Assembly: GCF_000003815.2 (NCBI RefSeq)
Contig: NC_049980.1
Location: 411,794 to 475,793, forward strand
Length of the DNA: 64,000 nucleotides
Direction: 5' to 3'
From: Branchiostoma floridae
Lineage: Eukaryota; Chordata; Leptocardii; Amphioxiformes; Branchiostomatidae
The notes below the pieces were generated by a model. That model worked only from the letters and a program-made list of their open reading frames with translations, was not told where the DNA came from and searched no databases. The position numbers and the translations under genes are program-made. Each line of letters opens with the position of its first letter. Within the stretch, counting starts at the first letter, position 1. Shown here one piece after another: positions 1-31,167 of the stretch.

Positions 1-382
1 TATCGTTTGGGCTGCACTGTTTTCAGTAATTCATAAGGATGGGATGTTTTCATAGTTTATGTGGTCCCTGAAATTGTGGAGCTACATTTTTTAAAACAGA
101 TTTAGGAATTGGAATAACGAAAGTGCTAAGATTCTTCTGTTTCATAGATCCAGCTGCGAAATGCTGCTTTATGAACTATGGAGACCCGACTCAAATCCGG
201 TGAAGGGCATAATATGCATATCGTTTGGGGCTGCACTGTTTTCAGTATTTCATAACGACGTTTTCATAGTTAATGTGGTAACTAAAATTGTGGAGCTACA
301 TTTTTTTACAGATCTAATGATCGAAATAACAAGTGCTAAGATTCGTCTGTTTCATAGATCCAGCTGCGAAATGCTGCTTATA
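1..382. repeat. tandem duplication, period about 218 bp
   Basis: Bases 1-164 are repeated with ~85-90% match at about 219-382 (TATCGTTTGGGGCTGCACTG, TTTCATAGATCCAGCTGCG). The array may extend to the left of the window. A short open frame over it carries no recognisable domain. Confidence 0.75.
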
Positions 383-1489
383 AGGACAACGAACAAACGA
401 ACCCTAAATGAAAAAAACCCATACCTATACTGTGGTCAGACATTAGTGAATATACCAGGTACAAATGCAGATGGAGATATACGATAAAGGGCGGCTTTTT
501 TTCAGGAATTTTCCAGTCATTTATTAGTTACTGGACTTGATACACGTCGAAAAGCGCTGTGAAAGTCCTTATGACATTATATTTTTGTATACATGTATGC
601 CATGTGTTTGAAACCAAATGGCATTACAGTAAAAATAAACATAACGATTGGCATTCAAGTACATACTTAAAAGCCACGTGTACTCTGTTTTTATCAAAGT
701 AGGTCAGAATTAGAAAGGCGATTTTGACATCTTTAGTCAAAATTCCTTCCAAATGGTTTTTAACACTCAAACACACCGAACTTACCTTAATTTTCAGCAC
801 TGCTTGGCTACCGGTAAGCAATTCTCGTCCTCTACCCAACGTTTGCGAGTTAACACATGTAGTTGTGATCCCTTTTTGGGAATCCCGTGCAGGTAACAGT
901 GATTTTAAAACGTCGGATTTCGTTTGTTTGAGCAGCAGATGTAGCGTCTTAGCTCGACACGTTTGGCAACTTTTGAAATGACCTCAACCGTTCCGAGTTA
1001 CACGCTTTTAAGAACGCCCTCTAGAACGAGCGCCTTTGTTCGCAGCCAAGGCGCGAAGCCCGGTATCTAGGTTTGTTGACGGACCAAGCCAGGCGGTCGT
1101 CTGTGAAACTCCTGAGTAGTTTGTTTATACAGACTGTTTGTTGTCTCCCATGAAAACGCTGCTTATTTTGGCAACGGCCTTTAGGCGGCTTCTGTAGCTA
1201 CGCTAATTTTCTTCTCATATCCCTGAAGTACGACTATACCAAGGCCAGACAGGGCTATTTGCGAAAGGGATAAATGATGTTTGCTTTGTTGTCTTTTATG
1301 AAAACTAAAGGCAATTCTAGAGTGCAGTTGGACCTTTTTTACGTTATCCCGGCAGTTCAAATACACGTTCGCATTTGGGCCGAAAAGAGTACGTACGCCG
1401 GGCTGATTTAGAAATAAACAACATTTTCAACACATGAACAGACTAAAGTAGACAGCACCTGGTCACTGACCCTCAGATTCAGGTGTACT

Positions 1490-1980
1490 TATTTCCACGA
1501 ACCTTGTGAAATCTGTACGAATCTTATGTGATACGTACGAATCACTATGTGACACGCACGAACCTTATGCCAACCGGCCTACCGCTACTTTGGGGTAGGG
1601 CATGTTTATAGTGTTTATTTTTAATTTCAAAGCATGGAAATGACATGTACCGTCACGAAGATGTATCTAATAGCCCGTGACTTATTCTTTTGCTCCATTT
1701 CGTCGCGTCACATCGTATTTTCACTTCGCCGAAGATCGAAGCCGCTATCTTAAATGTCCCGTCCGTCTTGCACGTGGCCCTGGCAGCGGTTTGCCGGTTT
1801 GCTTAAGGTTCGTGCGTATAGCATAAGATTAGTGCGTTTGCCGCAGTGATTCGTGGGTATCATATAAGGTATACGTAGGTACGTTTCCGCATAGTGATTC
1901 GTGCGTTTCTCATAAGATTCGTGACTTTTCGCATAGTGATTCGTGCGTTTCACATAAGATTCGTACGACTTTCATGAGGT
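1490..1980. mobile_element. fold-back element with sub-repeated arms
   Basis: Left arm 1497-1570 and right arm 1805-1975 are inverted relative to each other. Both are built of short repeats such as CATAAGATTCGTGCGTTT and CATAGTGATTCGTGCG. Nothing coding lies between the arms. Confidence 0.6.
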
Positions 1981-2112
1981 TACTGCTAATGCTTAGGCAC
2001 CCTTAGTACCGAAGCACATTAGAAATACAAACATGAGCGATTCTGATGTATTATTTTATTTCTCTACCTTGTGTGCCAGAGTCCATTTCAAGCCACTGAC
2101 ATAGGTTTTTAA

Positions 2113-3352
2113 CCCTATCTAGACCGGGCTTTTTTGGTATACCTGGGACGGGGGGGGGGGGCTCTTTTGACCCCCCCCTTCGTAATTTCAAAACGGCTTG
2201 GGTTACGATNNNNNNNNNNNNNNNNNNNNNNNNNNNNNNNNNNNNNNNNNNNNNNNNNNNNNNNNNNNNNNNNNNNNNNNNNNNNNNNNNNNNNNNNNNN
2301 NNNNNNNNNNNNNNNNNNNNNNNNNNNNNNNNNNNNNNNNNNNNNNNNNNNNNNNNNNNNNNNNNNNNNNNNNNNNNNNNNNNNNNNNNNNNNNNNNNNN
2401 NNNNNNNNNNNNNNNNNNNNNNNNNNNNNNNNNNNNNNNNNNNNNNNNNNNNNNNNNNNNNNNNNNNNNNNNNNNNNNNNNNNNNNNNNNNNNNNNNNNN
2501 NNNNNNNNNNNNNNNNNNNNNNNNNNNNNNNNNNNNNNNNNNNNNNNNNNNNNNNNNNNNNNNNNNNNNNNNNNNNNNNNNNNNNNNNNNNNNNNNNNNN
2601 NNNNNNNNNNNNNNNNNNNNNNNNNNNNNNNNNNNNNNNNNNNNNNNNNNNNNNNNNNNNNNNNNNNNNNNNNNNNNNNNNNNNNNNNNNNNNNNNNNNN
2701 NNNNNNNNNNNNNNNNNNNNNNNNNNNNNNNNNNNNNNNNNNNNNNNNNNNNNNNNNATGACGACACACTGACGCCTATATGACCTCAGAAAATGACGTC
2801 ATTTGTCCGCCATCTTGGATCGACAAGCTTGAATTTTCAAAAATACGATTTTTTCCACATATAACCCCAAAACCCAATAAAACTGGACTAAAAAGGTTCA
2901 AGTTATTGTGTTTTGTAAGAAAATAAAAGATTTTGACGGTATTTCAGTAAAAATAACATGTATTTATCATTGAAAATGTCATTGTCCGCCATCTTGGATT
3001 TTGACCCATGACGTCATCAAATTAGCATAAATTATGAATATTTAATTAGAAATGTAACTTAAAATTACACAGGATGTTAATGATATAGATAAAAAAAGTT
3101 TGGTCTAGCAATAAAACCTTGAAATCCCATAATTCAAACTGAAATTAGTAAATTTGGTAAAATATGCCTGTCAGAAACCCGTTGCCATGGCAACAGGAAA
3201 AATAACAAACTAAATTTTTTTTCACAGAATTGTTGCCAACAATATTTTGGGAAAAGTCACCAAGTTTCGTAGTCCTAGCATACGTCGTTCGGCAGTTATT
3301 TGACGTCAAAGTTGAAGCAGGCACTTTTACCCCCCCCCCCGTCTGGATAGGG
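2113..3352. mobile_element. non-autonomous piggyBac-like element with internal gap
   Basis: Ends CCCTATCTAGACCGGG and, inverted, CCCTATCCAGACGGGG are each flanked by TTAA (2109-2112 and 3353-3356), the piggyBac target site. 548 unknown bases (2210-2757) lie inside. The interior is AT-rich and shares blocks with the element at 4206-5172, for example TGACGTCATCAAATTAGCAT in opposite orientation. Confidence 0.7.
2210..2757. other. assembly gap (548 N), inside a piggyBac-like element
   Basis: Run of N. A poly-G run and a poly-C run precede it at 2152-2178. Confidence 0.99.
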
Positions 3353-4205
3353 TTAAGACAATATTTGCAATAAGTTTGAATTATTTTGAACAAAGAATGT
3401 TAGATTACAACTCTTCTATTTCTAGATTTGATATAAAAATTCATTTGAATCCCTTTTATATTAGAAACCTAATGAAGATGATATGCAATTATCTATTAAC
3501 AAATAAAATTAAATCCGAAACATGTACATTATTTATAACATTTTGGAGGAGTTTGGTTACTGTGCCAAATTAAGCATGCCCTATCGCACTTACTTCTGTT
3601 TTGAAATTTTACTCCTATTCTGTATACATTTTGTTAGTCATCGATGTATGACGTCCAACCATACTGCAAGGACATGTGACTTGCTTTCTTCTCAGTTCAC
3701 TAACCTACTTACAAAATGTTACATAAAATGGTACAAACGGAAAGTAATGGTGAAATACAGCTATTCTTCAGAAATTATTGAAATATCCTATTTCATATCA
3801 TGAATATGAAATGATCGACACTACTCGGAAACGTCGAAACACACCAGATATTTCAGAATCAAATCTCGCAGACAAATAATTACAAAGATTTGGGGACATT
3901 TGTAAATAATGACTATTACAGCCTAAGTTACCTGCATTGACTAAGGATGTACTTCATGGAAAATGTGTCCTTCGTAGCCATGGCTCCGGGCATCGTTTCA
4001 AATTATCTTCTTTTCCAAAAACTCAGGCACTGTACATTGTCAGATCAGATTGGCCTACAGCTCCAGTGGTCTCTGTTTTGCTTCGTTAGGAAACGGTAGT
4101 AGTTATTTTCGAAACAGGAAGTAATTAGTAACGCTCCTAGTCCATTACGTCAGGCAACGGACAATTTGACAGATTTCTCAACAAATTTCATAGATATGGC
4201 GTTAA

Positions 4206-5172
4206 CCCTCAAACCACCGTAGCTTTTTTGTGACGTAGATTACCGTATGGGGTCAAAACTGACCCCAAAACATTTTGTACAAATACAGTTTTTTGCATGA
4301 ATCTTTTTGTGAGTAGTATATATGTATAGTTTTATTAATCTATGTGGGACAGTCTGACATGATTGGGTGAGAATACTTCAAGCTCATTATCATAATTTAT
4401 GCAAAAGATCATGAGGACCACATTTCGCACCAACGCTAGTCAGACCGGGAAGGAGGATTTTGATGCCTGAACCAGCTTCAATGCCATATAGCGCCCGAAT
4501 GGCTTATGCTAGGGCCACCAAACTTGGTAACTTTTTAGAAAATGTTGATAGCAAACATTTTTAGTGAACAAAGTATGTTCAACATTTTTCATGTTGCCAT
4601 GGCAACGGAATTCTGATAGACATATTTATTACGAAATTTTCTAATTTTGTATTAAACATTTAGGTTTTGACTTTTTTGGGGCAAATAACAATTGTTTATC
4701 ACATCTTATAAAATTCAACATAAATTTCAGGACTCAGTATTCATAATTTATGCTAATTTGATGACGTCATCAGTCAAAATCCAAGATGGCGGCCGATATT
4801 ACCTGGATGACGTCATAATGTCGTCATATGACATGGTAATGATACAAAAGTTGTTACAATAATTTTGGCTTACATGTACATCATTCTCTGAAAATTTCGT
4901 GATCCTACGACAAGTAGTTTAGGTGTGGGTTGCAAAGGTTTGTTTAAAAAAATGCTGGGGTCAGTTTTGACCCCACTGGACCATGCATAAACTTTCGAGG
5001 ATAACTTAATCAACAATGAGTCAATCTCAGTAAAAACGTATAAGAAGTTATAGGACAGATATACAAACAAACTTCTGGAAGGAAACTTGTTGTCGACCAG
5101 AAGTGACATAGTGGCAGACATTGATATACGCCTGGGGTCAGTTTTGACCCCATACGGTGGTTTGAGATTACT
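4206..5172. mobile_element. non-autonomous piggyBac-like element
   Basis: Inverted ends containing CTCAAACCACCGTA lie between TTAA sites at 4202-4205 and 5173-5176. The palindromic sub-terminal motif GGGGTCAAAACTGACCCC, or half of it, occurs near 4250, 4960 and 5135. No transposase frame is present. Confidence 0.7.
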
Positions 5173-5544
5173 TTAACAGAGACACAGAGACACAGACGCT
5201 ACTTTATGTTAATTACAATAAGGCAATACGACTGAGACAATTAAACATTCGGCTGAGTCCAATTTTTGCGTTGGATACCACAGTTAAACTAGATCAACAA
5301 TAAAATATCGCCATGATCGTCATCAAACACTTCTAACAAGACTTTTTTTGATAATACAGTGATCACTACCAAACTATACTTGAAACTTTTGCTGTACAGA
5401 ATCTGAACTTACAGTCAGGAACATCTGTTGCGGTCCGATATAGCGGTAATATTTGACCTCATTCAGTATGTATTACTATGCAACAGGAGAAATCTTTAAA
5501 TATTCGTTTGTCCTCGAATCTGTTTACTACACATCAACATCTGT

Positions 5545-5676
5545 CACCTGTATAGCGGCAGGATGTACCTGTTGTTACATCTGTATAGCGGCGGGATATA
5601 CCTGTTGTTGCACCTGTATAGCGACGGGATGTACCTGTTGTTACATCTGTATAGCGGCGGGATGTACCTGTTGTGG
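5545..5676 (-). repeat. 33-bp tandem repeat over the stop codon of the minus-strand GPCR
   Basis: Four units (cores TATAGCG at 5551, 5584, 5617 and 5650) exactly 33 bp apart. On the minus strand each unit encodes Q-Q-V-H/Y-P-A/V-A-I-Q-M/V. In-frame TAA codons occur at 5641-5643 and 5575-5577. Beyond the fourth unit the frame continues T-D-V-D-V then TAG (5527-5529), which matches the PAVDV end of the paralogue at 34383. The repeat expansion therefore moved the stop upstream of the original tail. Confidence 0.9.
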
Positions 5677-6768
5677 CGGGACGAGACGTCTCCAGAGACG
5701 GACCGCTCCGTTCCTGAGACTGTTCGACACCACCCTCCTCAGCGCCGGCAATCGGAAGGCGTACACGAGAGGATTCACGATGGGTGCCAACCAAAAGACG
5801 ACAAGAAAGACGAACCGAAACTGCAGATTGACACCGATACCCATCAGACTGTCCCAGGTGTTGTAGATGGTCACCAATATCGTCACTTGCCACCACAGAA
5901 ACAGAAGCCAGGTGATCAGGAATACGACTATTATAACGAGCACGCTTCTTGCCTTTTTCGATGCGGAGATGATGTGCTGCTGGTTCATATGTACGCACCC
6001 GACTTGCTGATGATTGTTCCCGTACGCAGATATGTTCAGCCGCCGTCTGAGCGTCACGAAGACGCGTGCGTTCGTGGACACCACCACGACAACCCCTGTC
6101 GCACACAGAACCGTCATGAACACGATGTAGCTCCCCTCTACAGCGCCGAGGAAGCACCTATCGTTGCTGGTGTTCGTCCCTTTACAGTTCCATCCCATCA
6201 TCGGGGAGAAGCAGAGCAGAGCGGCGGACACCCAAGCTCCTGCCACCGCCACCAGTACGTGCCCTCTGCCCACGGTGCCGTGGTAGAAAATGGGGTGCTG
6301 GACGGAAACATACCGGTCCACGGACAGAAGTACCAGCCCGGTCAGAGACAGGATCACGGGGAAGTGCACCACCGTGACTAAAAAGACCATAAACATTCGG
6401 TACGTCACAGCTTCCGTTAGCTCGAGCATGACATTGCCTACAATGTTAGTCACGATATCGGTTACGGCCAGATTTGCGATCAAGTAGTACAGCGGTTTGT
6501 TTTGCTGTAACTTAGCAACGCCGAAGACAACAAGGCTGTTGAGCAACATGCCGATGACACTCAATACTATGGTCACGCTTTTCCTTCCAGGAAAACCGAA
6601 CGGAGCCCACCCTGATATTGCACAAATCGTCCTCACAGTCTCGAATGTCAGGTTCTCGCTGAGGGCATTTTCCGCGAACCATTCCAGGCACGGGCCCGTG
6701 GCGTTGGGAGGAGCGAACCCGGTCGTGGCATCACTGATGTTTCTCTCCATGTTCTCTGAAAGATGCAT
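5641..6768 (-). CDS. class A (rhodopsin-like) G-protein-coupled receptor, EDG/cannabinoid/melanocortin-like, intronless
   Basis: Seven-helix plasma-membrane receptor of 375 residues. Visible: extracellular N-terminus with N-glycosylation sequons and no obvious signal peptide, LAVTD in TM2, DRY at the end of TM3, Trp in TM4, the MGWNC motif plus a second Cys in extracellular loop 2, NPLVY in TM7, then a basic helix 8. No TM3-top Cys and no TM5 Pro are seen, and the loop-2 Cys pair is present. That combination is typical of lysophospholipid (S1P/LPA), cannabinoid and melanocortin receptors; MGWNC points to the first two. TM6 lacks CWxP. The ligand cannot be told. A second Met at residue 7 (codon at 6748-6750) aligns with the start of the + strand paralogue at 33247 and is the likelier start. 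The TAA stop lies inside a 33-bp repeat, so the old C-terminal tail is cut off (see repeat 5545-5676). Confidence 0.9.
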   Translation of the reverse strand: MHLSENMERNISDATTGFAPPNATGPCLEWFAENALSENLTFETVRTICAISGWAPFGFPGRKSVTIVLSVIGMLLNSLVVFGVAKLQQNKPLYYLIANLAVTDIVTNIVGNVMLELTEAVTYRMFMVFLVTVVHFPVILSLTGLVLLSVDRYVSVQHPIFYHGTVGRGHVLVAVAGAWVSAALLCFSPMMGWNCKGTNTSNDRCFLGAVEGSYIVFMTVLCATGVVVVVSTNARVFVTLRRRLNISAYGNNHQQVGCVHMNQQHIISASKKARSVLVIIVVFLITWLLFLWWQVTILVTIYNTWDSLMGIGVNLQFRFVFLVVFWLAPIVNPLVYAFRLPALRRVVSNSLRNGAVRLWRRLVPPQQVHPAAIQM

Positions 6769-7720
6769 ACAGTGAAAGTTAAACGGATTGTGGTACTGTT
6801 AGATCGGCAGCTGCAGATGGAAATGTGTTTCTCCTCTGAGTTCGCTAGCACTTTATGATAGTGTATCAGCGTAGGCGTTTCTGTATCACATTTTGATCAC
6901 AGCAGGTTGTCCATGAAAGCTCGACATGGAATACTGTTCAGGCCAATGGTCATCACTTGCATCTTCTTGGCGGATGGATTAAGTTAATTAGATGAATTTT
7001 CTTGGCATTAGCGACTGCTTTGTCGATTATTAACGTGGTTAACACAGATGTGCTTGCCTTTATCTGGAAGCAGGTATTTCACTGCGTCGAACTTTTCAAC
7101 ACAAATCGCTTAAACCTTTTTACTAAATCTTCCAATACCTTCTTACCTGATTTGTTTTTCCTCTTCTTTCTTCTCTATCTCGTCTGATTTCGCCCTCTGT
7201 GGGGGCTCGATGCGCATCTATGAATCAGTCTCAGCGATTAATGGCGCAAATACATGTGACACGAAAGAAGATTAGACGGGCAAAATGCGCTGTTTTGATA
7301 CCACTCTACTTCCCCGGTTGCCAGGTGTGATTATAGAAACATTTTGCTGTTAGTCCATGATGTAATCGTCTCTGTGGGGAATCAACTTTATAAAGATTAG
7401 ACCGGCTTTTTTCCAGATGTGCCCTTTTTCATCTTGCCGAAACTACACCGAAAGCAAAACATGTTATTACCATCTCCAGCTAGATTAAACATAAACCTTT
7501 CTTTGTGTATGACGCATTTCCAGGATCCTGTATCCTACGCAGGTGCAAGACAGAGTCACTTTGTCTTATGATTGACGTGTATGACCTCCTTTTTCACTTT
7601 GCGGCTTTATAAGCTCGTATGCTAAGACCAAATGGTGGCGTGCGCAGTACGTAGTTCCCGTGTGCCTGGAACTTATGATCGTGTTATACGCGTAGGCGTT
7701 TCTGTATCTAATGTTGAATT

Positions 7721-8011
7721 TTGAACCCGTTTTGCCACTTCCATGGAAGCAAGGCATCCTTTTTCCTCCACAATCCTCCCGAAAGGAGGAAGGTTCACGC
7801 TGAAGGCTTCATTCCTATAACTACATCGTTATGGAATAAGCTTCCGAGGACTTGCTTCCCCATGGGGTACAATCTGAAACTGTTTAAGTCAAGGTTTAAC
7901 AGATATCAGGTATTTTTTTCTTGTCGCAAAGGAATTTATTTTCCTAAAATACCTATTGTTACTCTTTGTCAGGCGCATTGTTTCCAGACTTTGGCTCGTA
8001 TTGCTTATTAG
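7721..8011 (+). pseudogene. LINE reverse-transcriptase C-terminal remnant
   Basis: The frame ends in the pattern SLWNKLPRTCFP, then LKLFKSRFNRY, which is the usual C-terminal tail of CR1/L2/RTE-like ORF2 proteins. No upstream RT domain is visible, so it is a 5'-truncated copy. Confidence 0.6.
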
Positions 8012-8290
8012 TTTCATAAAATACATAAGTTTATGTGATTTTCGAATACATTATGTATTTTTACTTCGATGACGTCGTATTTTTCCGCTAAAAACAAAAG
8101 TGGTAGCTGATATCAACTGTTTAATGCTTGTTGCATACCTTAGTATTTTTCGAGATTATTCTTTTCCCATTGTTTCAACCAGTAAAAACACATAAATGAC
8201 GTCATAATGGCCACCTGCAGTAAGCCTATAAGGGGCAATTGTCGCCGTTTCAATTGTGTTTCTTTTTTTTATTGTTTTGTAATGTTTTAA

Positions 8291-8430
8291 CCCTTCCAGA
8301 CTGGGCGGGGGGAAGCTAAAAGTGGCTGCGCCAACTTTGACGTCGTTTAGCTCCCAAACAGCTTGTGCTAGAATAACCAAACTTAGTGACTTTTCCTAGG
8401 ATATTGTTGGCAACAATAGCAAAAAAAGTA
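8291..8430. mobile_element. fragment of the same piggyBac-like family
   Basis: TTAA at 8287-8290 is followed by CCCTTCCAGACTGGGCGGGG. Inner sequence matches, inverted, 3220-3330 (TTGTTGGCAACAATA, AACTTTGACGTC). The other end was not found. Confidence 0.5.
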
Positions 8431-9463
8431 AGTTTATAAATAGTACCTTCAATGTGTGTTACCTGGTCCCTAGAGAGCTATTTTTTTACCCGATGAATGT
8501 TGGACTAAACGAGGGGCGTCTTCCGGGATAAATATGCATAACAAAGTTATTGTTTTGAACCACATACTCGGGTCAATCCTGATTACCCAAAGGCATGTTT
8601 CATAAAATCACCTAGAATAGGATCTACCTATTTAAAGGCGTACATGGTATAGATATGTTCTAAAAGGCCGTGTTTTATGAGCTCAAATGTTGAAATGATA
8701 TTGAATAAGCCAACAATATGACTGCTGTAATCCCGCATGTGTGAGAGAATCGACCAATAGCATTAAACAATTTTGCTCATTTAAATAATAGTGGCCTGGC
8801 TGCTAACTGTGGTTGCTCTGTGGATTTCAAGACAACTTACGGGGAGACGCAGCCATCAGAATTTTCCCCAGTAATACATGCAATCCAATGGGAGAGTTGA
8901 GGAAACAAATATGCAATTATCTCAAGAATAAAAAAGTTCAAGCCATACAAACTTACCTTCAAATGATAGCCTACTATGGCCAGTCTCAGCAAATTCATAG
9001 GCAAGAATTTCTGCACGGCTAGTCTTTTGATACACCCCCCTAATTAGAGCCCTTGGATTGGCCCATTTGGCTGAAAACAGCATTCTGGCGACGATACCAC
9101 TAATTCAGGGGGGCGCGGAAACCCCCTCGATGGAGAAAGGTCATTTTTTACAAGTGTAGGGTCTATCCTACCGCAGCCACTCCCAAAATGCCCAGATTTA
9201 ACATAAAATCCCACCAAGAAACTTTAAGGCTTTTCAATGGTTTAAAGCCTTGTTTTTTTAACCGGGGGCTCTAGGCGAAGGCGCTAACTGTTGCGTCACC
9301 CCTTACCTCCCCAGTCCCGTAGTCGGTGGCCGTAGGGGCAGTCAGACTGTTCACAAAAGGGCGGTCCACTTCTGGCGGTCGTCGGCCACTCTAGTCAGAT
9401 GAGACATAGCGAGAACCAAAGAGCATTTGGGAGTCAAACCCTTTAAAAAATCCGCTTTGAAAC
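8431..9463. other. stretch without recognised gene, upstream of p38
   Basis: No supported coding region. It should include the p38 promoter and 5' UTR; no TATA box is evident near the start codon. Confidence 0.5.
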
Positions 9464-28412
<18,949 letters not shown>

Positions 28413-28910
28413 CTCCCTACAACAAACATATCAACTCTATATTATGGTGTCCTTTTGTATTTATTCATTTTTCATTAAGATAGGCAAAAATATACAGACA
28501 TTACAAACACAAAGAAATGGAGCCTCCCTTTGCGGATGTGTTACAGAGAAAATTGATAAATGATAACATGGTGTGGTAAAAAAAAAAATGCAACTTAAGT
28601 GTTACATAAAGATCGCCAGTTACCCCGGTGCCTCTCCAAGACGCAACAAAATATTCTGTCTTTTCATAAAATAATACATGTGAGTACTAGCTTTTGGAAG
28701 GAGTTGAAATTTAACCTTTTAGAAGTTCTTGACAAAAAAATAAAAATTTTGCCTGATAAAGTTGTACTATTTGCTACAGATGATGGATTTGCTGATTGAC
28801 TTGACTTACTTGACTTTTGTCGGGTGTCGCTCCTCCTCTGCCTCCTTAACCACTGTAGCAGACCAGAAGACTCGCTGATAGGACTCCAAAACAATAATAA
28901 AACTGGTTAA
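28413..28910 (+). other. probable 3' UTR of the p38 gene with poly(A) signal candidate
   Basis: The stretch after the TGA at 28410-28412 is AT-rich and non-coding. An AATAAA hexamer is present at 28896-28901. The transcript end is inferred, not shown. Confidence 0.35.
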
Positions 28911-31024
28911 ATGGATATTTAACCCACATTCCTGTAATAACCATTCCCACACTTTTCTCTAGTAGGGGAAAACATAAATACATTCATGAAAAAATGTACA
29001 TAGCTGTCCTCATGGAGGTTGCAAAATGAACAGTTCCAGATTCGTGGCATCCTGTTTGCAGGCAAATATCTACATAGCTGACGGAACTAAAGGTATCTTA
29101 AACTACGATGTATGTAGATTTTACAAGGTTTATAAAAACTGATTTCCAAAGAATGGGTGTATCAAAATAATCAAACCAGGAAAGTCTGATTTTGTGAGCT
29201 TTGTTTGGTTCATAGATAACAATAATATTGTAAATAGATTTGTTTATCTTAACTCAACTTAACCACTCTTAATGATTATTTTGATCAGGTACACAGACTA
29301 AATTTCTTGATAATTCTCTACTTAGCGAATGTTTACCACTTCGATGGTACATGTATCATGATTAAAATTGTAACCAGCTTATTTTCACTTGGATGTCACT
29401 ACTTGGTATTTTCTTACAGAAAACATCCATGTGAACGTTTTCAATCCATTTTCACGGGGTTTTAGCGTTAAATGGTAAAAAAAATTATTAAAAAAATGAA
29501 TCGACACCGACACCTTCGCTCAGTCGGTGGTTTATTGGGTGGTTTTAGCAAAGACCCAGGCGCTATGACACCATATACAGCTCGGGGCGGGTGAACTGAA
29601 TTGAGTTGAACTTGCAGTTAAAATTAACCCAATACCATCGTAGGTCAACCAGAATTTTATGCTTGTCAGAGGATCTGCTCCCCATGGTATAACGGCACTT
29701 CGTACGTGCATATAGGGCTGCAATACCCTTGTTAAAACATTATGAAGCAATAGCAAACATTATTGAAACTTCGATGATTGTTCCTTTTGGGCTTACTGAA
29801 GTTGATTATAAAACAAAACACGCCTGGGAAATAAGGGACTGGATGTTTAGTCGCATCTTGTAGCAGCATTTTTGTGGCTTAATATTCCTCAGAATTAGTT
29901 TTGGGGTGTCCAGAGGATGTCATCAATAAAATCAAGTCATTGTAGCCAATCAAAACAAAAATTGAAGTAATATGACGCCACTATTGCGTCCTTTATGTGA
30001 TTTTATTGTCTGGAATCATGGTAAAAGATTAATCTCGGAAAACGTCAAGTTTTACAGCAAACATTTATCAGTTAAGTTAATATCAGCTGTTTTCAGAAGC
30101 AAAAACAACAACGTCATTGTAAGTAAAAATACATACAGTATTCCACTCAATAGCCCACGAGCAAAAAATATTATTTATTCTATCAAACTCCCCTCTAAAA
30201 GCAATCCCAGCTAAAGGCTGGTAACTATGTGCCTGACAAGGCGTCAAAAAAGTTAGGTTAGGAAAATAATTTTCTGGGAGACGAGAAAAGAAATCGCCTT
30301 GTCATGTATATGTGCTCTTTGATCTTTGATTTCAAATTGGTTGCCTCTAGCCACTGCCATACTGACTACGTCGTATAATAGGGAAAATCATTTGCCAGGG
30401 GCAGTTTTGCTATCAAAGCGTTTGTATATCCGCACCTATTAGATAGCGATACGAACCCTCAACAATGTAGTCACTTGGTAGGGTCTAGCTATAGGTTGCC
30501 TCGGTTTGTTAATACTGCAGCAGCCCAGACAATTAACGCTGAAATGAAGTATATATACATGCATAGGTAAAGTTTTCATGGATATTTTGAATTCTGCAAA
30601 ATGCCTGTTGAATCTCATTGATGTATCATCTATTTGAAAAATAACACCCACTTTTCTGTTTCTATCCTATCAGAGTTGGGGGGTCCTAAGATCGGAATAC
30701 AGTCCGCTTACACCTATAAGAGGATCAAATCATAATTACATGCTGATCCCATTTGTGCTTTCATCTGGTTTACACAACATTAAGCGTTTGTACCATTTGA
30801 ATTGGTTGGGGTGTGTTTTCAAGGCCAACGTTGGCCCATTTTGACAGCAAGGCAGTAAATCTTGTCATTTTCATTCAAACATCCCTAAAATAAATGACAA
30901 AATACAGTTACCAGTCTGATTCTAAATTGGTCGTCTGGTACGGCTATATTGAACCAGTTTATCGCTAGTATATCTCACTGAAGAGATACTTTTTTACTAG
31001 TCATGACAAAGAAGACTTTGCTGC
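28911..31024. other. intergenic stretch without recognised gene
   Basis: Contains only the dispersed repeat at 29498-29595. A short AT-rich frame at 29972-30214 shows no known motif. Confidence 0.5.
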
Positions 31025-31167
31025 TTCTAGTTCCAGGCGGGGTTGCTACCTACTGGACTACAGACGCTTCAATTTTGGCGAGCTTATGAAACCACAAAGA
31101 GCAAAACTAGGCCATACACGTCAATCATAGCCATAGGGCAAGATAACTCTGTCTTGCACCTGCGTAA

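Noticed and set aside
2051-2772. Long frames over 2051-2772
   Set aside because: They consist almost entirely of unknown bases.
5563-6381. Long plus-strand frame opposite the minus GPCR
   Set aside because: Shadow of a GC-rich conserved coding region; no domain, and the minus frame has a full seven-helix receptor.
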